NCBI RefSeq assembly: GCF_007677725.1
Contig: NZ_VEDF01000009.1
Span: forward strand, 1 to 64,000
DNA length: 64,000 bases
Source: Pseudomonas sp. URMO17WK12:I11
GTDB lineage: Bacteria > Pseudomonadota > Gammaproteobacteria > Pseudomonadales > Pseudomonadaceae
Direction of reading: 5' to 3'
The notes under the pieces are model-generated. The model was not told the origin of the DNA. It saw only the letters and a program-made list of their open reading frames with translations, and ran no database searches. Positions 17,635 through 26,728 of this stretch are shown here, piece by piece. Position numbers and translations under genes: made by a program. Position 1 is the first letter of the stretch. Every line of letters begins with the position of its first letter.

Positions 17635-18780
17635 TCACGGCTTGACGATGATGGCCGGGCCGGGCGAAGTCTGCAGATCGCGCTCGGGGATTTCCCAGAT
17701 CACCAGCTTCGGTGGCGTCTGGGTAAAGGCGGCGCTGCTGAAATAGGCCCGCGCAGCGCCGTAGAACTCGCCGCCGTCCTTGGCGAAGTTGCCCACAGGC
17801 GCAGCCAAGGCCTGTTGCAGAAAACCGACGAAGTTGGAGTTGCGCGAGAACGAGGTGCCGATGAGTGCCACGTTGGGCAGGTTATCGTCGCCGAACAGGT
17901 CGTCGAGGCTATCCACCGCTTGCGCCTGTTCCTTGATGACCGAAGCTTGCACCCGCTCGGCTGCCGGCTGGAGCCTTGCCTCCAGCCAGTCCAGGCCGGC
18001 CAGGCGGACCAAGTCCCCTGCTCGCGGTGCCAGTGCCTGCTTGCTCACGTCGAACCCACGGTTCGGCGCAGGTTCGATACCCATGGCTTTGACGCGTGCC
18101 GCAATCGCCTGCGCGGCTGCCTGAGTGCCCACTTCGCTCCAGTGCGTGTCAAGCCGCAAGTAGGCAGGCGCGCCCAGAGGCTGCAGGGCTTCTGTCAGGT
18201 TCAGTACCTGCACCCCGGCCATGGTCAGGCTGTCAGCCCACTGCTGGGCGCGCTGCGCGAGGCTCGCCGGGCGCGGCAGGCCGCACAGCGCGCTGGCCGC
18301 GATGCGGCTCTTGTCGGGGACCACGCTCACCAGCAGGGCGATCCCGCGTGCCTGCAAGGCGTCACGCAGGGCAATCACCTGACCGGCCTTGGCCGCAGCG
18401 TTTCCGGCAGCGTTGCGATTGATCGTCAGTTCGTCACTGAGAAACAGCCAGCCGTCGCAGCCTTGGCGTACCCGTGGACCGGTGTCACCGAGCAGCAGCC
18501 AGCTGCCGCCACGCTCAAGCTGCGCGGCGTGTTCAGGCAGCGGCGCCTTGGCCAGCTCCTTGGCCACGCGGTGGGTGAGCTCACCGTGCAAAATGTCCTC
18601 GTTCGACGCAAGCTTGCCGGGCAGCCACTGGAAAGACCCTTGGGCCATCAGCCAGCCGCACGACAGCAGCCCTGCGCCGAGGAAGGCTGCCAATACGGCG
18701 CCAGCCAGTGTGCTGCTGCGCAGGGCGGTGGCGCTTGGGGGCGTTGGCCCGGTGCTCGGAGTTGGGGTCGTGGTGGTCAT
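17635..18780 (-). CDS. wssI: AlgJ/WssI-like cellulose O-acetylation protein
   Basis: Periplasmic SGNH-type protein expected to help transfer acetyl groups to cellulose, as AlgJ/AlgX do for alginate. It has 381 residues: a low-complexity T/P/S N-terminus, one membrane anchor at about 24-46, then an AlgJ-like domain. The catalytic triad candidates are D211 and H213 in LRLDTHWS and S310 in LIGTSFS, all in the expected AlgJ order. Its ATG shares one base with the wssH stop. It is last in the cellulose operon. In P. fluorescens SBW25, wssI is followed by wssJ, a second MinD-like gene; here the operon ends instead and faces lapC. It could be called algJ-like, but the cellulose context favours WssI. 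Confidence 0.85.
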   Translation of the reverse strand: MTTTTPTPSTGPTPPSATALRSSTLAGAVLAAFLGAGLLSCGWLMAQGSFQWLPGKLASNEDILHGELTHRVAKELAKAPLPEHAAQLERGGSWLLLGDTGPRVRQGCDGWLFLSDELTINRNAAGNAAAKAGQVIALRDALQARGIALLVSVVPDKSRIAASALCGLPRPASLAQRAQQWADSLTMAGVQVLNLTEALQPLGAPAYLRLDTHWSEVGTQAAAQAIAARVKAMGIEPAPNRGFDVSKQALAPRAGDLVRLAGLDWLEARLQPAAERVQASVIKEQAQAVDSLDDLFGDDNLPNVALIGTSFSRNSNFVGFLQQALAAPVGNFAKDGGEFYGAARAYFSSAAFTQTPPKLVIWEIPERDLQTSPGPAIIVKP

Positions 18781-20195
18781 CAGAACTGGAAGTACAGAAA
18801 GGGCACGGCATCACGGCTGGCAATCAAGCTGAATGCCAACAGGAACCCGGCCACGGGCCACAGGGCAGCCCCAGCGGCATACAGCGCGCTGTGACTGAAA
18901 CGTTGCTCGATGCGCGCCTGCCACAGCGGCGCGATCACGCAGAACACACCGAGCGCTGCCGCCAGGCCGTGCACCGGGCGCAGGGTTGCCGCCAGGGCCT
19001 CGCCGAGGGCGAAGGCATGCAGGCCGAACTGGCCGGCGTACAGGTCCAACGCAGTGGCGAAGTCCGGGGCACGGAACAGCGTCCACGCCAGGCACACGAA
19101 CAATAACGTCAGGCTGTGGGCCAGCACCTTCGGTACCGCTGGCAGGCTGGAGCGGCTCCAGGCCCGGTCGACACACAGCGCCAAGCCATGGGCTGCGCCC
19201 CAGAGCAGGTAGTTCCAGCTGTCGCCACCGTGCCAGAGGCCGGCGATAGCCATGGTCAGGAACAGGTTGCGGTAGGTGTTCCAGGTGCCGAAACGGTTAC
19301 CGCCCAAGCCGATGTACAGGTAGTCGCGCAGCCAGCTGGACAACGACAGGTGCCAGCGCCGCCAGAAGTCCTGGATGCTGCTGGCGAGGTAAGGCCGGTT
19401 GAAGTTCTCCGGAAAGTGAAAGCCCAGCATCAGCCCCAAACCGATGGCCATGGCGCTGTAGCCGGCAAAGTCGAAGAACAGCTGCAGCGAGTAGGCCAGG
19501 CAACCGACCCAGGCATCCATGAACGATGGCTCGGGCACATGAAACGCCACGTCCACCAGCGGCGACAGGGTATCGGCGATCAGTACTTTCATGCTCATGC
19601 CGATCATGAAGCGTCGCGCACCCAGGCAGAACAGGCTCCAGTCGAACTGGCGCTGCTGAAGTTCCAGGCGTACCCAGTCATAGCGGATGATCGGGCCGGC
19701 GATGGAGTGCCCGAACATCGACAGGTAGGTGGCGAAGTTGAGGAAGCTGCGCTCCACCGGCACCGTATGGCGGTGCACGTCCACCAGGTAGGAAATCGCC
19801 TGCAACACGATGAACGACAAGCCTGCCGGCAGCGCGACCCGTTGCCACTCCATCGGCAGCGCACCGTAGTGGGTGATCAGTTCGTTTACCGTGGCGGCCA
19901 GGATATTGGCGTACTTGTACCAGCACAGTACCAAGGTGTTGAACACGATCAACGCGATCAGCAGCCGCACCCGGCCGCGACCATCCTCGCGGCTGCGGTC
20001 CACGGCCAGCCCACCGGCCCAGGCGATCGCTGTCAGCAGCATGTGCAGCAACAGAAACAGCGGGCTCAACCAGCCGTAGAACAGCCAGCTGCCGATCAGC
20101 AGCACGCCATTGCGCCAGGCGGGTCGGCTCAGCGCATACACCAGCATGAACAGCGGCAGGAACAGCGTGAGGAACTCGAGCGAAGCGAAAACCAT
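18780..20195 (-). CDS. wssH: MBOAT O-acyltransferase for cellulose acetylation (AlgI-like)
   Basis: Polytopic inner-membrane acyltransferase that passes acetyl groups from the cytoplasm to the periplasmic acetylation proteins. It has 471 residues with many hydrophobic segments from the N-terminus on. MBOAT signatures are clear: DFWRRWHLSLSSWLRDYLY with H282, and GLWHGG with H322, the invariant histidine of the AlgI family. The closest family relatives are AlgI (alginate) and WssH (cellulose). Position between wssG and wssI in a cellulose operon decides for WssH. The ATG lies 18 bases after the wssG stop. Confidence 0.9.
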   Translation of the reverse strand: MVFASLEFLTLFLPLFMLVYALSRPAWRNGVLLIGSWLFYGWLSPLFLLLHMLLTAIAWAGGLAVDRSREDGRGRVRLLIALIVFNTLVLCWYKYANILAATVNELITHYGALPMEWQRVALPAGLSFIVLQAISYLVDVHRHTVPVERSFLNFATYLSMFGHSIAGPIIRYDWVRLELQQRQFDWSLFCLGARRFMIGMSMKVLIADTLSPLVDVAFHVPEPSFMDAWVGCLAYSLQLFFDFAGYSAMAIGLGLMLGFHFPENFNRPYLASSIQDFWRRWHLSLSSWLRDYLYIGLGGNRFGTWNTYRNLFLTMAIAGLWHGGDSWNYLLWGAAHGLALCVDRAWSRSSLPAVPKVLAHSLTLLFVCLAWTLFRAPDFATALDLYAGQFGLHAFALGEALAATLRPVHGLAAALGVFCVIAPLWQARIEQRFSHSALYAAGAALWPVAGFLLAFSLIASRDAVPFLYFQF

Positions 20196-20213
20196 GATCG
20201 GCCAGGCGTCCTG

Positions 20214-20873
20214 TCAGTGAGCCAGCGTGTCGGTGGTCGTCAACAGCTGCGGACCATTGGCACCAGGTACCACCAGCACGCTGTAGCGCTCGCCCGCCTG
20301 CAACTCGCCCAGGTCCACCGGCGTGGCGACATTGGCATTGGCGCAGACCAGTTGCACCGACAGCTTCACCGGGTTGATCGAACGGCGCTGCACCGTGGTC
20401 CCAGCCTCCTTGAACAGGTCGGCTGTACGCCCGGCGGGGCGCAGGCTGGCATTGGCGCAGCGCGGATCGATACTGGCGAAGGCCAGCGAAGCCTTGAGGC
20501 CATTGAAGTCGTCAGGTTGCTCACGCAGCACGACCTGGCGCAGGCCCTTGCCCTCAGGCAGGGCCACCACGCTGGCGAACTCGCCAGGCGCGATGCTCAG
20601 CGCCACTTCGGCGCTGGCGCCGGCCTGTTTCAAGGTCCCCTTGATGGCCTTGCCCGCCGGCACCGGCAGGTAGGCCGACACGCTATTGGCGGCCTTGAGC
20701 TCAAGGCTGGCACTGGAGCCGGCGGCGACCAGCTGCAGCGCAGCGGGCGTGGCATTGACGAAGCGCAGGAACGCCGAGTCTTCGCTCGGCCCTGTGGGGT
20801 ACAGGGCGATGTCAGCGTGGGCTGTGCCTGCGCATACTGCGCAAGCAATCGACAGCAGCAGGGCGCGACCCAT
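20214..20873 (-). CDS. wssG: AlgF-like periplasmic acetylation protein
   Basis: Secreted accessory protein of polysaccharide acetylation, similar in make-up to AlgF. Signal peptide MGRALLLSIACAVCAGTAHA is followed by mature DIALYPTGPSEDSAFLRFVN and two beta-rich segments. I chose ATG 20873, which overlaps the wssF stop by one base and has a GGGGG-rich ribosome site. GTG 20876 would add one residue. The protein has 219 residues, near the usual AlgF length. No catalytic residues are expected; AlgF is thought to hand acetyl groups between AlgI/AlgJ and AlgX. The WssG name follows the gene order of the SBW25 wss operon. Confidence 0.8.
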   Translation of the reverse strand: MGRALLLSIACAVCAGTAHADIALYPTGPSEDSAFLRFVNATPAALQLVAAGSSASLELKAANSVSAYLPVPAGKAIKGTLKQAGASAEVALSIAPGEFASVVALPEGKGLRQVVLREQPDDFNGLKASLAFASIDPRCANASLRPAGRTADLFKEAGTTVQRRSINPVKLSVQLVCANANVATPVDLGELQAGERYSVLVVPGANGPQLLTTTDTLAH

Positions 20874-21529
20874 CACTTGCCCCCTTTGACGGCTGGCGTT
20901 TGCAGCACCGCCTCAGCGATCGCCTTGCTCCAGGCCTGGTAGCCAGGGGCGGTGAGGTGCTGGCCATCGACAGTGGCCCATTGGCCCTGCTTGGAGAAGG
21001 TCAGCGAGTCGACGTAATCACAAGGGGCGACGTTGGCGGCCAGGAAGTCCGACGTCAGTTTCACGCGGGCATAGGTCTTGCCGTACTTGCCGCCTTCACT
21101 GCCCCAGTTGGGACCGACCCACACGCACTTGGCGCCGGTGCTCTTGATCGCGCTGGTGAAATCCTTGGTTTGCTGCCACAGCCAGGCCTTGGGGAATGCC
21201 GGCTTGGTGTAGCTGGCCATGGTATCGCCCATCACCACTACCACCAGGTCGGCTTTGTCGGCCTTGATCAGTTCGGCGACCGGCTGGGTCGCGGCCTTGC
21301 TGCCCAACACCAGCGCTTTGTCGGTGCCGCGGCGCTCGGCGCCGCCACAGGTGCCAGGGGTGACCTTGAGCCAGTCGCCGGCATTGGCCCCGCAGATTCC
21401 CAGCGAGTGCACCTGGGCGCCTTGTTGCTCGAAGTTGTCGTGCAGGCTCTTGATCAGGTAATCCGGCGTGGCCAGGTGACTGTCGCCGATCATCAGAATG
21501 GTCAGGCCTGCGAGAAGAGAAGACGCCAT
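20873..21529 (-). CDS. wssF: SGNH-hydrolase-like acyltransferase (WssF)
   Basis: Predicted esterase/acyltransferase of the SGNH superfamily, thought to acetylate cellulose. It has 218 residues. Block I GDSH gives nucleophile S17, a G-N pair sits in CGANAGD (45-51), and VDGQHL carries D188 and H191. These are the full SGNH set in order. AGGAG precedes ATG 21529. The N-terminus is hydrophobic (MASSLLAGLTILMIGDSH), but S17 sits too early for a conventional cleaved signal, so localisation is unclear. It lies 18 bases after bcsC and opens the four-gene acetylation part of the operon. The assignment rests on motif plus position. Confidence 0.8.
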   Translation of the reverse strand: MASSLLAGLTILMIGDSHLATPDYLIKSLHDNFEQQGAQVHSLGICGANAGDWLKVTPGTCGGAERRGTDKALVLGSKAATQPVAELIKADKADLVVVVMGDTMASYTKPAFPKAWLWQQTKDFTSAIKSTGAKCVWVGPNWGSEGGKYGKTYARVKLTSDFLAANVAPCDYVDSLTFSKQGQWATVDGQHLTAPGYQAWSKAIAEAVLQTPAVKGGK

Positions 21530-21547
21530 GAAAGAAACTCCTGGGGC

Positions 21548-24500
21548 TTAATTCGAATAAGGGGAACGGTACGGGCTGACAGGCAACGCCATCGCGCCAC
21601 CGGCATCGTCGAACAGGTAACGCAGGTACAGGCCGCCACTCCATTGCTGGTAATCGCGGGCGTTATCCACACCCAGGCTGGCGCCGAAGAAGAAGCCATC
21701 GCCGAGGCGGTATTCACCGCTGGCGTTGAGCGAGTAGCCCACGCCGGATTTGTTCTGCGAGCTGTATTGGGTACTCAGCGACCGCCCATTGGCGGCGTAG
21801 TCGCGGGCGACCTGTTCCAGCGCGCCTTGCAGGGCGGCATCGCGCAAGTAAGGTGCGCCGTCCTGCTCGATGTGCTGCAGGCCGACGGCGCCCTGGACCT
21901 GATAGCTCCAGCGCGGCCCGCGCTTGGCCCAGCTCACCGGCACGCCGAGCGAGAAGAAGTTCTGCGGGCTGAAGTAGCCGCCATGGCCGTAGCTGAAGAA
22001 GCTTTGGTTCTTGTCGTAGCGGGTGCCGGACGCCGCCAGGCCCACGGTCATGCGCTCATCGAGGTCGTTGACCAAGTACCAGTAGATGCCGCTGCCCAGT
22101 TCCGCCCGGGTGTTGGACTCGACGTGGTGGCCGTCCAGGCTGTGCCAGGCGCCGTAGGCGTAGCTGCCGAACGATTGGTCGTCATAGCCCACCTGCAGGC
22201 GCCCGCCAGTGGCGGTCACGCCGCCCCATTGCAGGCCGCTGCGGGCATCGCGAACGCCGGCCCAGGAAGCGACGCTGTCGGTGACTGAGCGGCGCGAGAG
22301 ATTGATGTTGTAGCGCCAGTCGCTGCCTTCGGCAAATGGCCGGTCCAGGCTGATGCCACCGACCACGGTGCTGTAGCGAAAGCCCATGGGGCTGGTGCCT
22401 ATGTCGGTCTTCAGGCCCAGCGACGGTCGCTCGTAGGCCACTGCCACACCGACGCCCTGGTCTTTTTGCGAGCCCGTGCTGTCAGCGAAGAACGCGTCGG
22501 CGGCAGCTTCACGCTGCTCGGCAGTAGGCAGGGCCAGCAGGGCATCTGCCTGGGCGGGGTTCATGCCACCGAAGCGCGAGCCAGCGGACAGGTCGCTGCC
22601 GACCCCGCCAGCGTTGAGCGAAACCGGGGTGATGCGCAGCGCGACACGATCATCGTGCCACGGCATGCTGATTTCCAGCGGCGCCTCAACGTCGGTGATC
22701 TTGCCCATCCCCGCTTCGCTGTCGTTGCCACGGAACGTGACACCTTGCTTGACCTGCGGACTGCGGCTCTCGCGGACCTGGGCCAGTTGCTGCTCGATGG
22801 CGGTGCGCGGATCGGCCTCGGCTTCGGGCGCTGGGCGCGGGTCCGGCGACTCCCAGGCCGTCGCGTGCCCGCGCGACGATGCTTCGACACTGCGGCTGGC
22901 GACCAGCTCCGGCGCATCGAATGCCGCTTGCTGGCGCGTCTTCGCCTGGGCGGCCGCGGGCTCGGGGATCTCGCTGAAGGCGGCGTCGTTCAGGCGTGAG
23001 CGCTGACGCTGGCCGGGCTGGCCGACGAAGGGGTTGGCCGCGACCGCCTGGCCGAAGGGGTTGAGCAGCGCCTTCTCTGGCGGGGCCTGCAGGGCCAAGG
23101 CCTGGGCGTACAGCTGTTCGGCTTTGGCCAGCTTGCCACGGCCCCGGTAGTAGCCGGCGGCGCTGGTCAGGATCTGTGGGTTTTGCGGCGCCAGTTGCAG
23201 CGCCTTGCTAACCGCCTGCTCGGCTTTGTCGGCCTCGCCGTTGGCCAGCAAGGCCTGGGCAGCGCCCATCTGCACGTCGGCGTTGGCCGGTTGCTGGCGC
23301 AACAGCGGCGTGAACAGCTCGACAGCTTTCTGTGGGTTGCGGTTGTCCAGGTACATGCGCGCCAGCGACGACACCGCCTGGGCATCGTCCGGGCGCTGAG
23401 CCAGGGCAGGCGCAAGGGTGTCGTAAGCCGCTACCAGGTCGCCTTTCTCGCGCAGCAGGTCGGCTTGCCGCACGGTGTACTGGAACAGCACGTCGTCATA
23501 CTGGCGCTGCTCGGCGCCCTGGAGGGGCTCACCGCGCAATTCTCGCAGCAAGGTGCTGACCTCTTGATCCTTGCCGGCTTCAAGCAAGGCGCCGGCATAC
23601 GCCATGCGCAAGCCTGGCGTCGGCGCCGGGCTCTTGGCAATGGCGCTGCGCAGCAACGTCAGCGCTCGTTCGGTCTGGCCGATATCGATGTAGGCCGAGG
23701 CCAACGCCGACAGCGCCGTGGGGTTGTCAGCGGCGGTTGATTCGGCGCGCTGGAGCAGGCGCGTGGCTTGCTGGCGCTGGCCTTGGCCGGCCAAGGCCTG
23801 GGCTTGTTGCACCAGCGTTTGCAGGTCGATTTCCTCGGCCAGCGCGTGCATGGCACGGCTGCGCTGCGCCGCAGGAATCTGCTGCATGCGGGCCTGGGCG
23901 GTCGACCATTCGCCCAGCCGGCTGGCGAACAATGCGCCGGCGTACTGTGCTTCGGCCTGGCCGGGGTTGTTGCGCAGCAGCGTGTCGATTTCCTGCCTGG
24001 CCTGCTGCGGGTCGCCGGCTTTGACCTGCAACTGCGCCAGGTCGTACCGTGCCCAGACATTCGCTGGATCGTTGAGCACTGCCTCTTGCAGCGCTTTGCG
24101 AGCGCCGGCAAGGTCGCCGTTGCGTTCGGCGTCCTTGGCCTTGCCCATGGCAATGGCCGCTTTCAGGCTGCGCAGGTCGCCCAGGCGCTGACGCTGGGCA
24201 TCACTCAAACCATCCAGCAGACGTTGACTCTGTGCCAGCTCACCACTTTGCGCCAGGACCGTGGCCAGACCGCGCAACGCGTTGGGGTTGCTGGCGTCGA
24301 GCTTCAATGCCTGGCGGTAGGAGGCCTGCGCCGCCTCGAGCTGGCCTTGGCTGGCGTGCAGGTCGCCCAGGCTGACGTGGCCTTGGATCTCCCGCGGGTT
24401 CAGGGCGATCGCCCGTTGCAGCTGCTCGCGGGCGGACTGGGGGTCGCCGTTGTCGCTGGCCTGGCGCGCCTGTTCCAGCAGTACCCAGTAGCGGTTGCTT

Positions 24501-25537
24501 TGCAGCGCGCTTTGCCAGCGGCTGTTGCTGCCACGGCTGAGGGCCTGCTTGAACAGGGCGTCGGCGTCGGCCAGGCGGCCTTGGCGTTGCCGCACCACGC
24601 CCAGTCCGCCGAGGGCGTCGGCATCCTGCGCTTGCTCACGCAGGCGCGCCTGGAACGCCTGCTCGGCATTGACCAGCTCGTTGGCGTCCAGGGCCTTGAA
24701 ACCGCGTGCCAGGTGAGCGTTCTGCGCGTTACCGGCAGGCTGCGCGGCACGGGCGCCGGCGCTCAGTTGCTGGCGGATCTCCTGATCGTCCGGGTAGGCC
24801 TTCAGGTACGCGTCGAACAGTGCCTCCTCGCTTGCCCGTGGCGCGCCCAGCCAGGTCAGGCCCTGACGCCAGGCCTCGATCGACTCGCCGCCGATCACCG
24901 GATCGCCCGCGTAGGACGCCAGGCGGCGGATGCCCTCGATTCGGGTGGTTTCGTTGCGCAGCAGCAGCTTGGCCAGGTTGAGCTTGATCTTCATGTCGTC
25001 CGGCGACAGTGCTGCCAAACGCTCGAGCCCCTGACGCGCCTCCTGCCAACCGCTGGCGGTGTAGCCCAGGTAGCTATAGAACTCCAGGCCCAGCTCGCCC
25101 TGCGGCGTATGACCTGCGAAGAGCTTGCGATAGGCCGCCACGGCCTGGTCCAGTTCGCCCGAGATGGCCAGCTGCCGGGCCTCGTCCAACTGCTCCTCGT
25201 TGCCCGCCTCGTGCAGGGCGATTTCCTGCTCCAGCAGCAGCGTTTGACGCGCCTCGGGATGGGCGGCGCGCAGCTGCTCGAGGTAGCGCCGTGCGCCCTG
25301 CGGGCGCTTGCCGTCGAGTTCCAGCACACCCAGGCCATACAACGCGTCGGCCTGCTGCGGGTCGATCAGCAGCAGTTTGCGCCAGGCTTCGGTCGCGCGC
25401 GCCTTGTCCTTGCGCGCCTGCCAGTACTGGCCCTGCTCGAGCAGAACCTTGCCGTTGGGGCTGAGTTCGGCGTAGCCAGTGGTGTGGATCAGGGCCACCA
25501 GGACCCCCAAGGCTAGCGTGTTGCGGCGGGCGGACAT
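21548..25537 (-). CDS. bcsC: Cellulose synthase outer-membrane/TPR subunit
   Basis: Forms the outer-membrane channel for cellulose and a periplasmic TPR scaffold. It has 1,329 residues. A signal peptide (about 1-23, ending TTGYA) is followed by about 20 tetratricopeptide-like units spanning about 25-850, recognisable by repeating A..LG...L and NP....A.Y.LA patterns. A short linker rich in P, A, R and E comes next. The C-terminal BcsC beta-barrel of about 340 residues begins with LEISMPWHDDRVALRITPV and ends YLRYLFDDAGG.....PVSPYRSPY. ATG 25537 has GGGAG upstream and overlaps bcsZ by 25 bases. It equals wssE of SBW25. Confidence 0.93.
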   Translation of the reverse strand: MSARRNTLALGVLVALIHTTGYAELSPNGKVLLEQGQYWQARKDKARATEAWRKLLLIDPQQADALYGLGVLELDGKRPQGARRYLEQLRAAHPEARQTLLLEQEIALHEAGNEEQLDEARQLAISGELDQAVAAYRKLFAGHTPQGELGLEFYSYLGYTASGWQEARQGLERLAALSPDDMKIKLNLAKLLLRNETTRIEGIRRLASYAGDPVIGGESIEAWRQGLTWLGAPRASEEALFDAYLKAYPDDQEIRQQLSAGARAAQPAGNAQNAHLARGFKALDANELVNAEQAFQARLREQAQDADALGGLGVVRQRQGRLADADALFKQALSRGSNSRWQSALQSNRYWVLLEQARQASDNGDPQSAREQLQRAIALNPREIQGHVSLGDLHASQGQLEAAQASYRQALKLDASNPNALRGLATVLAQSGELAQSQRLLDGLSDAQRQRLGDLRSLKAAIAMGKAKDAERNGDLAGARKALQEAVLNDPANVWARYDLAQLQVKAGDPQQARQEIDTLLRNNPGQAEAQYAGALFASRLGEWSTAQARMQQIPAAQRSRAMHALAEEIDLQTLVQQAQALAGQGQRQQATRLLQRAESTAADNPTALSALASAYIDIGQTERALTLLRSAIAKSPAPTPGLRMAYAGALLEAGKDQEVSTLLRELRGEPLQGAEQRQYDDVLFQYTVRQADLLREKGDLVAAYDTLAPALAQRPDDAQAVSSLARMYLDNRNPQKAVELFTPLLRQQPANADVQMGAAQALLANGEADKAEQAVSKALQLAPQNPQILTSAAGYYRGRGKLAKAEQLYAQALALQAPPEKALLNPFGQAVAANPFVGQPGQRQRSRLNDAAFSEIPEPAAAQAKTRQQAAFDAPELVASRSVEASSRGHATAWESPDPRPAPEAEADPRTAIEQQLAQVRESRSPQVKQGVTFRGNDSEAGMGKITDVEAPLEISMPWHDDRVALRITPVSLNAGGVGSDLSAGSRFGGMNPAQADALLALPTAEQREAAADAFFADSTGSQKDQGVGVAVAYERPSLGLKTDIGTSPMGFRYSTVVGGISLDRPFAEGSDWRYNINLSRRSVTDSVASWAGVRDARSGLQWGGVTATGGRLQVGYDDQSFGSYAYGAWHSLDGHHVESNTRAELGSGIYWYLVNDLDERMTVGLAASGTRYDKNQSFFSYGHGGYFSPQNFFSLGVPVSWAKRGPRWSYQVQGAVGLQHIEQDGAPYLRDAALQGALEQVARDYAANGRSLSTQYSSQNKSGVGYSLNASGEYRLGDGFFFGASLGVDNARDYQQWSGGLYLRYLFDDAGGAMALPVSPYRSPYSN

Positions 25538-26724
25538 GTGGACTCCCAGGAAGGTTGCAGCTTGCCGTCAGCGAGGAACTGGTAGTGCCGGTCGAGATGG
25601 CCAAGGGCGAAGAGGCTGAGCACGAAATCGTAATACGGGGGTTGGCGCTGCTTCAGCGCCTCGGCGGTGAGGCTGGCGGCCATCAGCTGCTCGACCCGCG
25701 CCTGCTGCTGGTCGAGCAGATAGGGCTGTTCCAGCGCCTTGAAATACGGCAGCAGGGCAGCGGAAAAACCGAACGGCCCGGTGCCGTGCAAGGCGCCACT
25801 GCGCATGTCGACTTTTTCCGGCGGTGTGCCTTGGCTGGCGACTGCGCGGCTCATGCCCTGCAGGCTGTCGAGCAGGGCCTTGGCCTGTGGGTCGGTGGCC
25901 GGGGTGAGGCCTGCCCACAGGTAGGTGCGGATGGCATCGTAGCTGCCGATCTCGCCCTTGCCCTGATCGATGACGAACATGCCGCTGTTCGGGCTGGTGC
26001 CGCGGTAACCGACCCAGTCGGCCACGAAACCGTTGGCGTTGCTGGCCTTGATCAAGCTGCCGGTGTTGCGCGCAATGGCCTGCCATGGCCCCTGCGGATC
26101 GAGCTGTTGCAACCTGCGCAGCACAGGGATCGGCAGGTAGCTGGGGTTCAGTTGCCAGTAATGATCGGGCTTGGCGAAGCTGTCGAAGCCAGGCAACAGC
26201 ATCGTGCCCAGGCCCGGCAGCTCGGCGACCTCACGCTTGGCCACGTTGGCCAGCAACGCGCGTGCATCGGCAGCGTAGTGCGGGTCCTGCCACAGGCGTG
26301 CAGCTTCGAATAGCGCGTAGGCAAACCACAGGTCGGCATCGGAGGCCGAGTTGCGATCGAGCAGGCGCCAGGTGCCCTTGTCGTCCAGGCCCCACCACCA
26401 GCCTGGCAGGTTGGCAACGATATCACTCCCCGCCAGGTTGTCGCGGGCCCAGCGCCAGAGCTTGTCGAAGCTTGCCCGGTCGTTGCCGACCAGGGCAAAG
26501 AACATGGCGTATGACTGCCCCTCGGACGAGCTGTGTTGCTGCGGGGTGCTGGCGTCCAGCACGCGGCCATCAGGCTGCACGAAGTGCGTGCGGAAGGTCT
26601 GCCACAACGGCCAGGTGTCGGCCGTGCAGTGCTGATCCTGTGCTGCCGCCAGGCCAGGCAGGAGCAGGCAGGTCAGGGCGCTGGCAAGCCGGCGCGCGCG
26701 TGCGCCGATCGACGGGATGCGCAT
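25513..26724 (-). CDS. bcsZ: Periplasmic endo-1,4-beta-glucanase, GH8
   Basis: Hydrolyses cellulose chains in the periplasm during synthesis and export, tuning chain length and matrix quality. It has 403 residues with a signal peptide ending GLAAAQ. Glycoside hydrolase family 8 features are visible: catalytic-acid region SSSEGQSYAMFFAL with E68, WWWGLDD near 109-115, and RNSASDADLWFAYALFEAA with D129/D131 as candidate base region. A YDAIRTYLW motif follows. It starts four bases after bcsB ends and overlaps bcsC. It corresponds to wssD. Length and motifs are normal for BcsZ. Confidence 0.93.
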   Translation of the reverse strand: MRIPSIGARARRLASALTCLLLPGLAAAQDQHCTADTWPLWQTFRTHFVQPDGRVLDASTPQQHSSSEGQSYAMFFALVGNDRASFDKLWRWARDNLAGSDIVANLPGWWWGLDDKGTWRLLDRNSASDADLWFAYALFEAARLWQDPHYAADARALLANVAKREVAELPGLGTMLLPGFDSFAKPDHYWQLNPSYLPIPVLRRLQQLDPQGPWQAIARNTGSLIKASNANGFVADWVGYRGTSPNSGMFVIDQGKGEIGSYDAIRTYLWAGLTPATDPQAKALLDSLQGMSRAVASQGTPPEKVDMRSGALHGTGPFGFSAALLPYFKALEQPYLLDQQQARVEQLMAASLTAEALKQRQPPYYDFVLSLFALGHLDRHYQFLADGKLQPSWESTCPPAATR

Positions 26725-26728
26725 GGCT

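Noticed and set aside
19116-20942. 608-residue plus-strand open frame over the acetylation genes
   Set aside because: Antisense of wssH/wssG with no domain likeness; the minus strand holds MBOAT and AlgF-like proteins.
23768-25516. 582-residue plus-strand open frame over bcsC
   Set aside because: Antisense shadow of a high-GC TPR gene.
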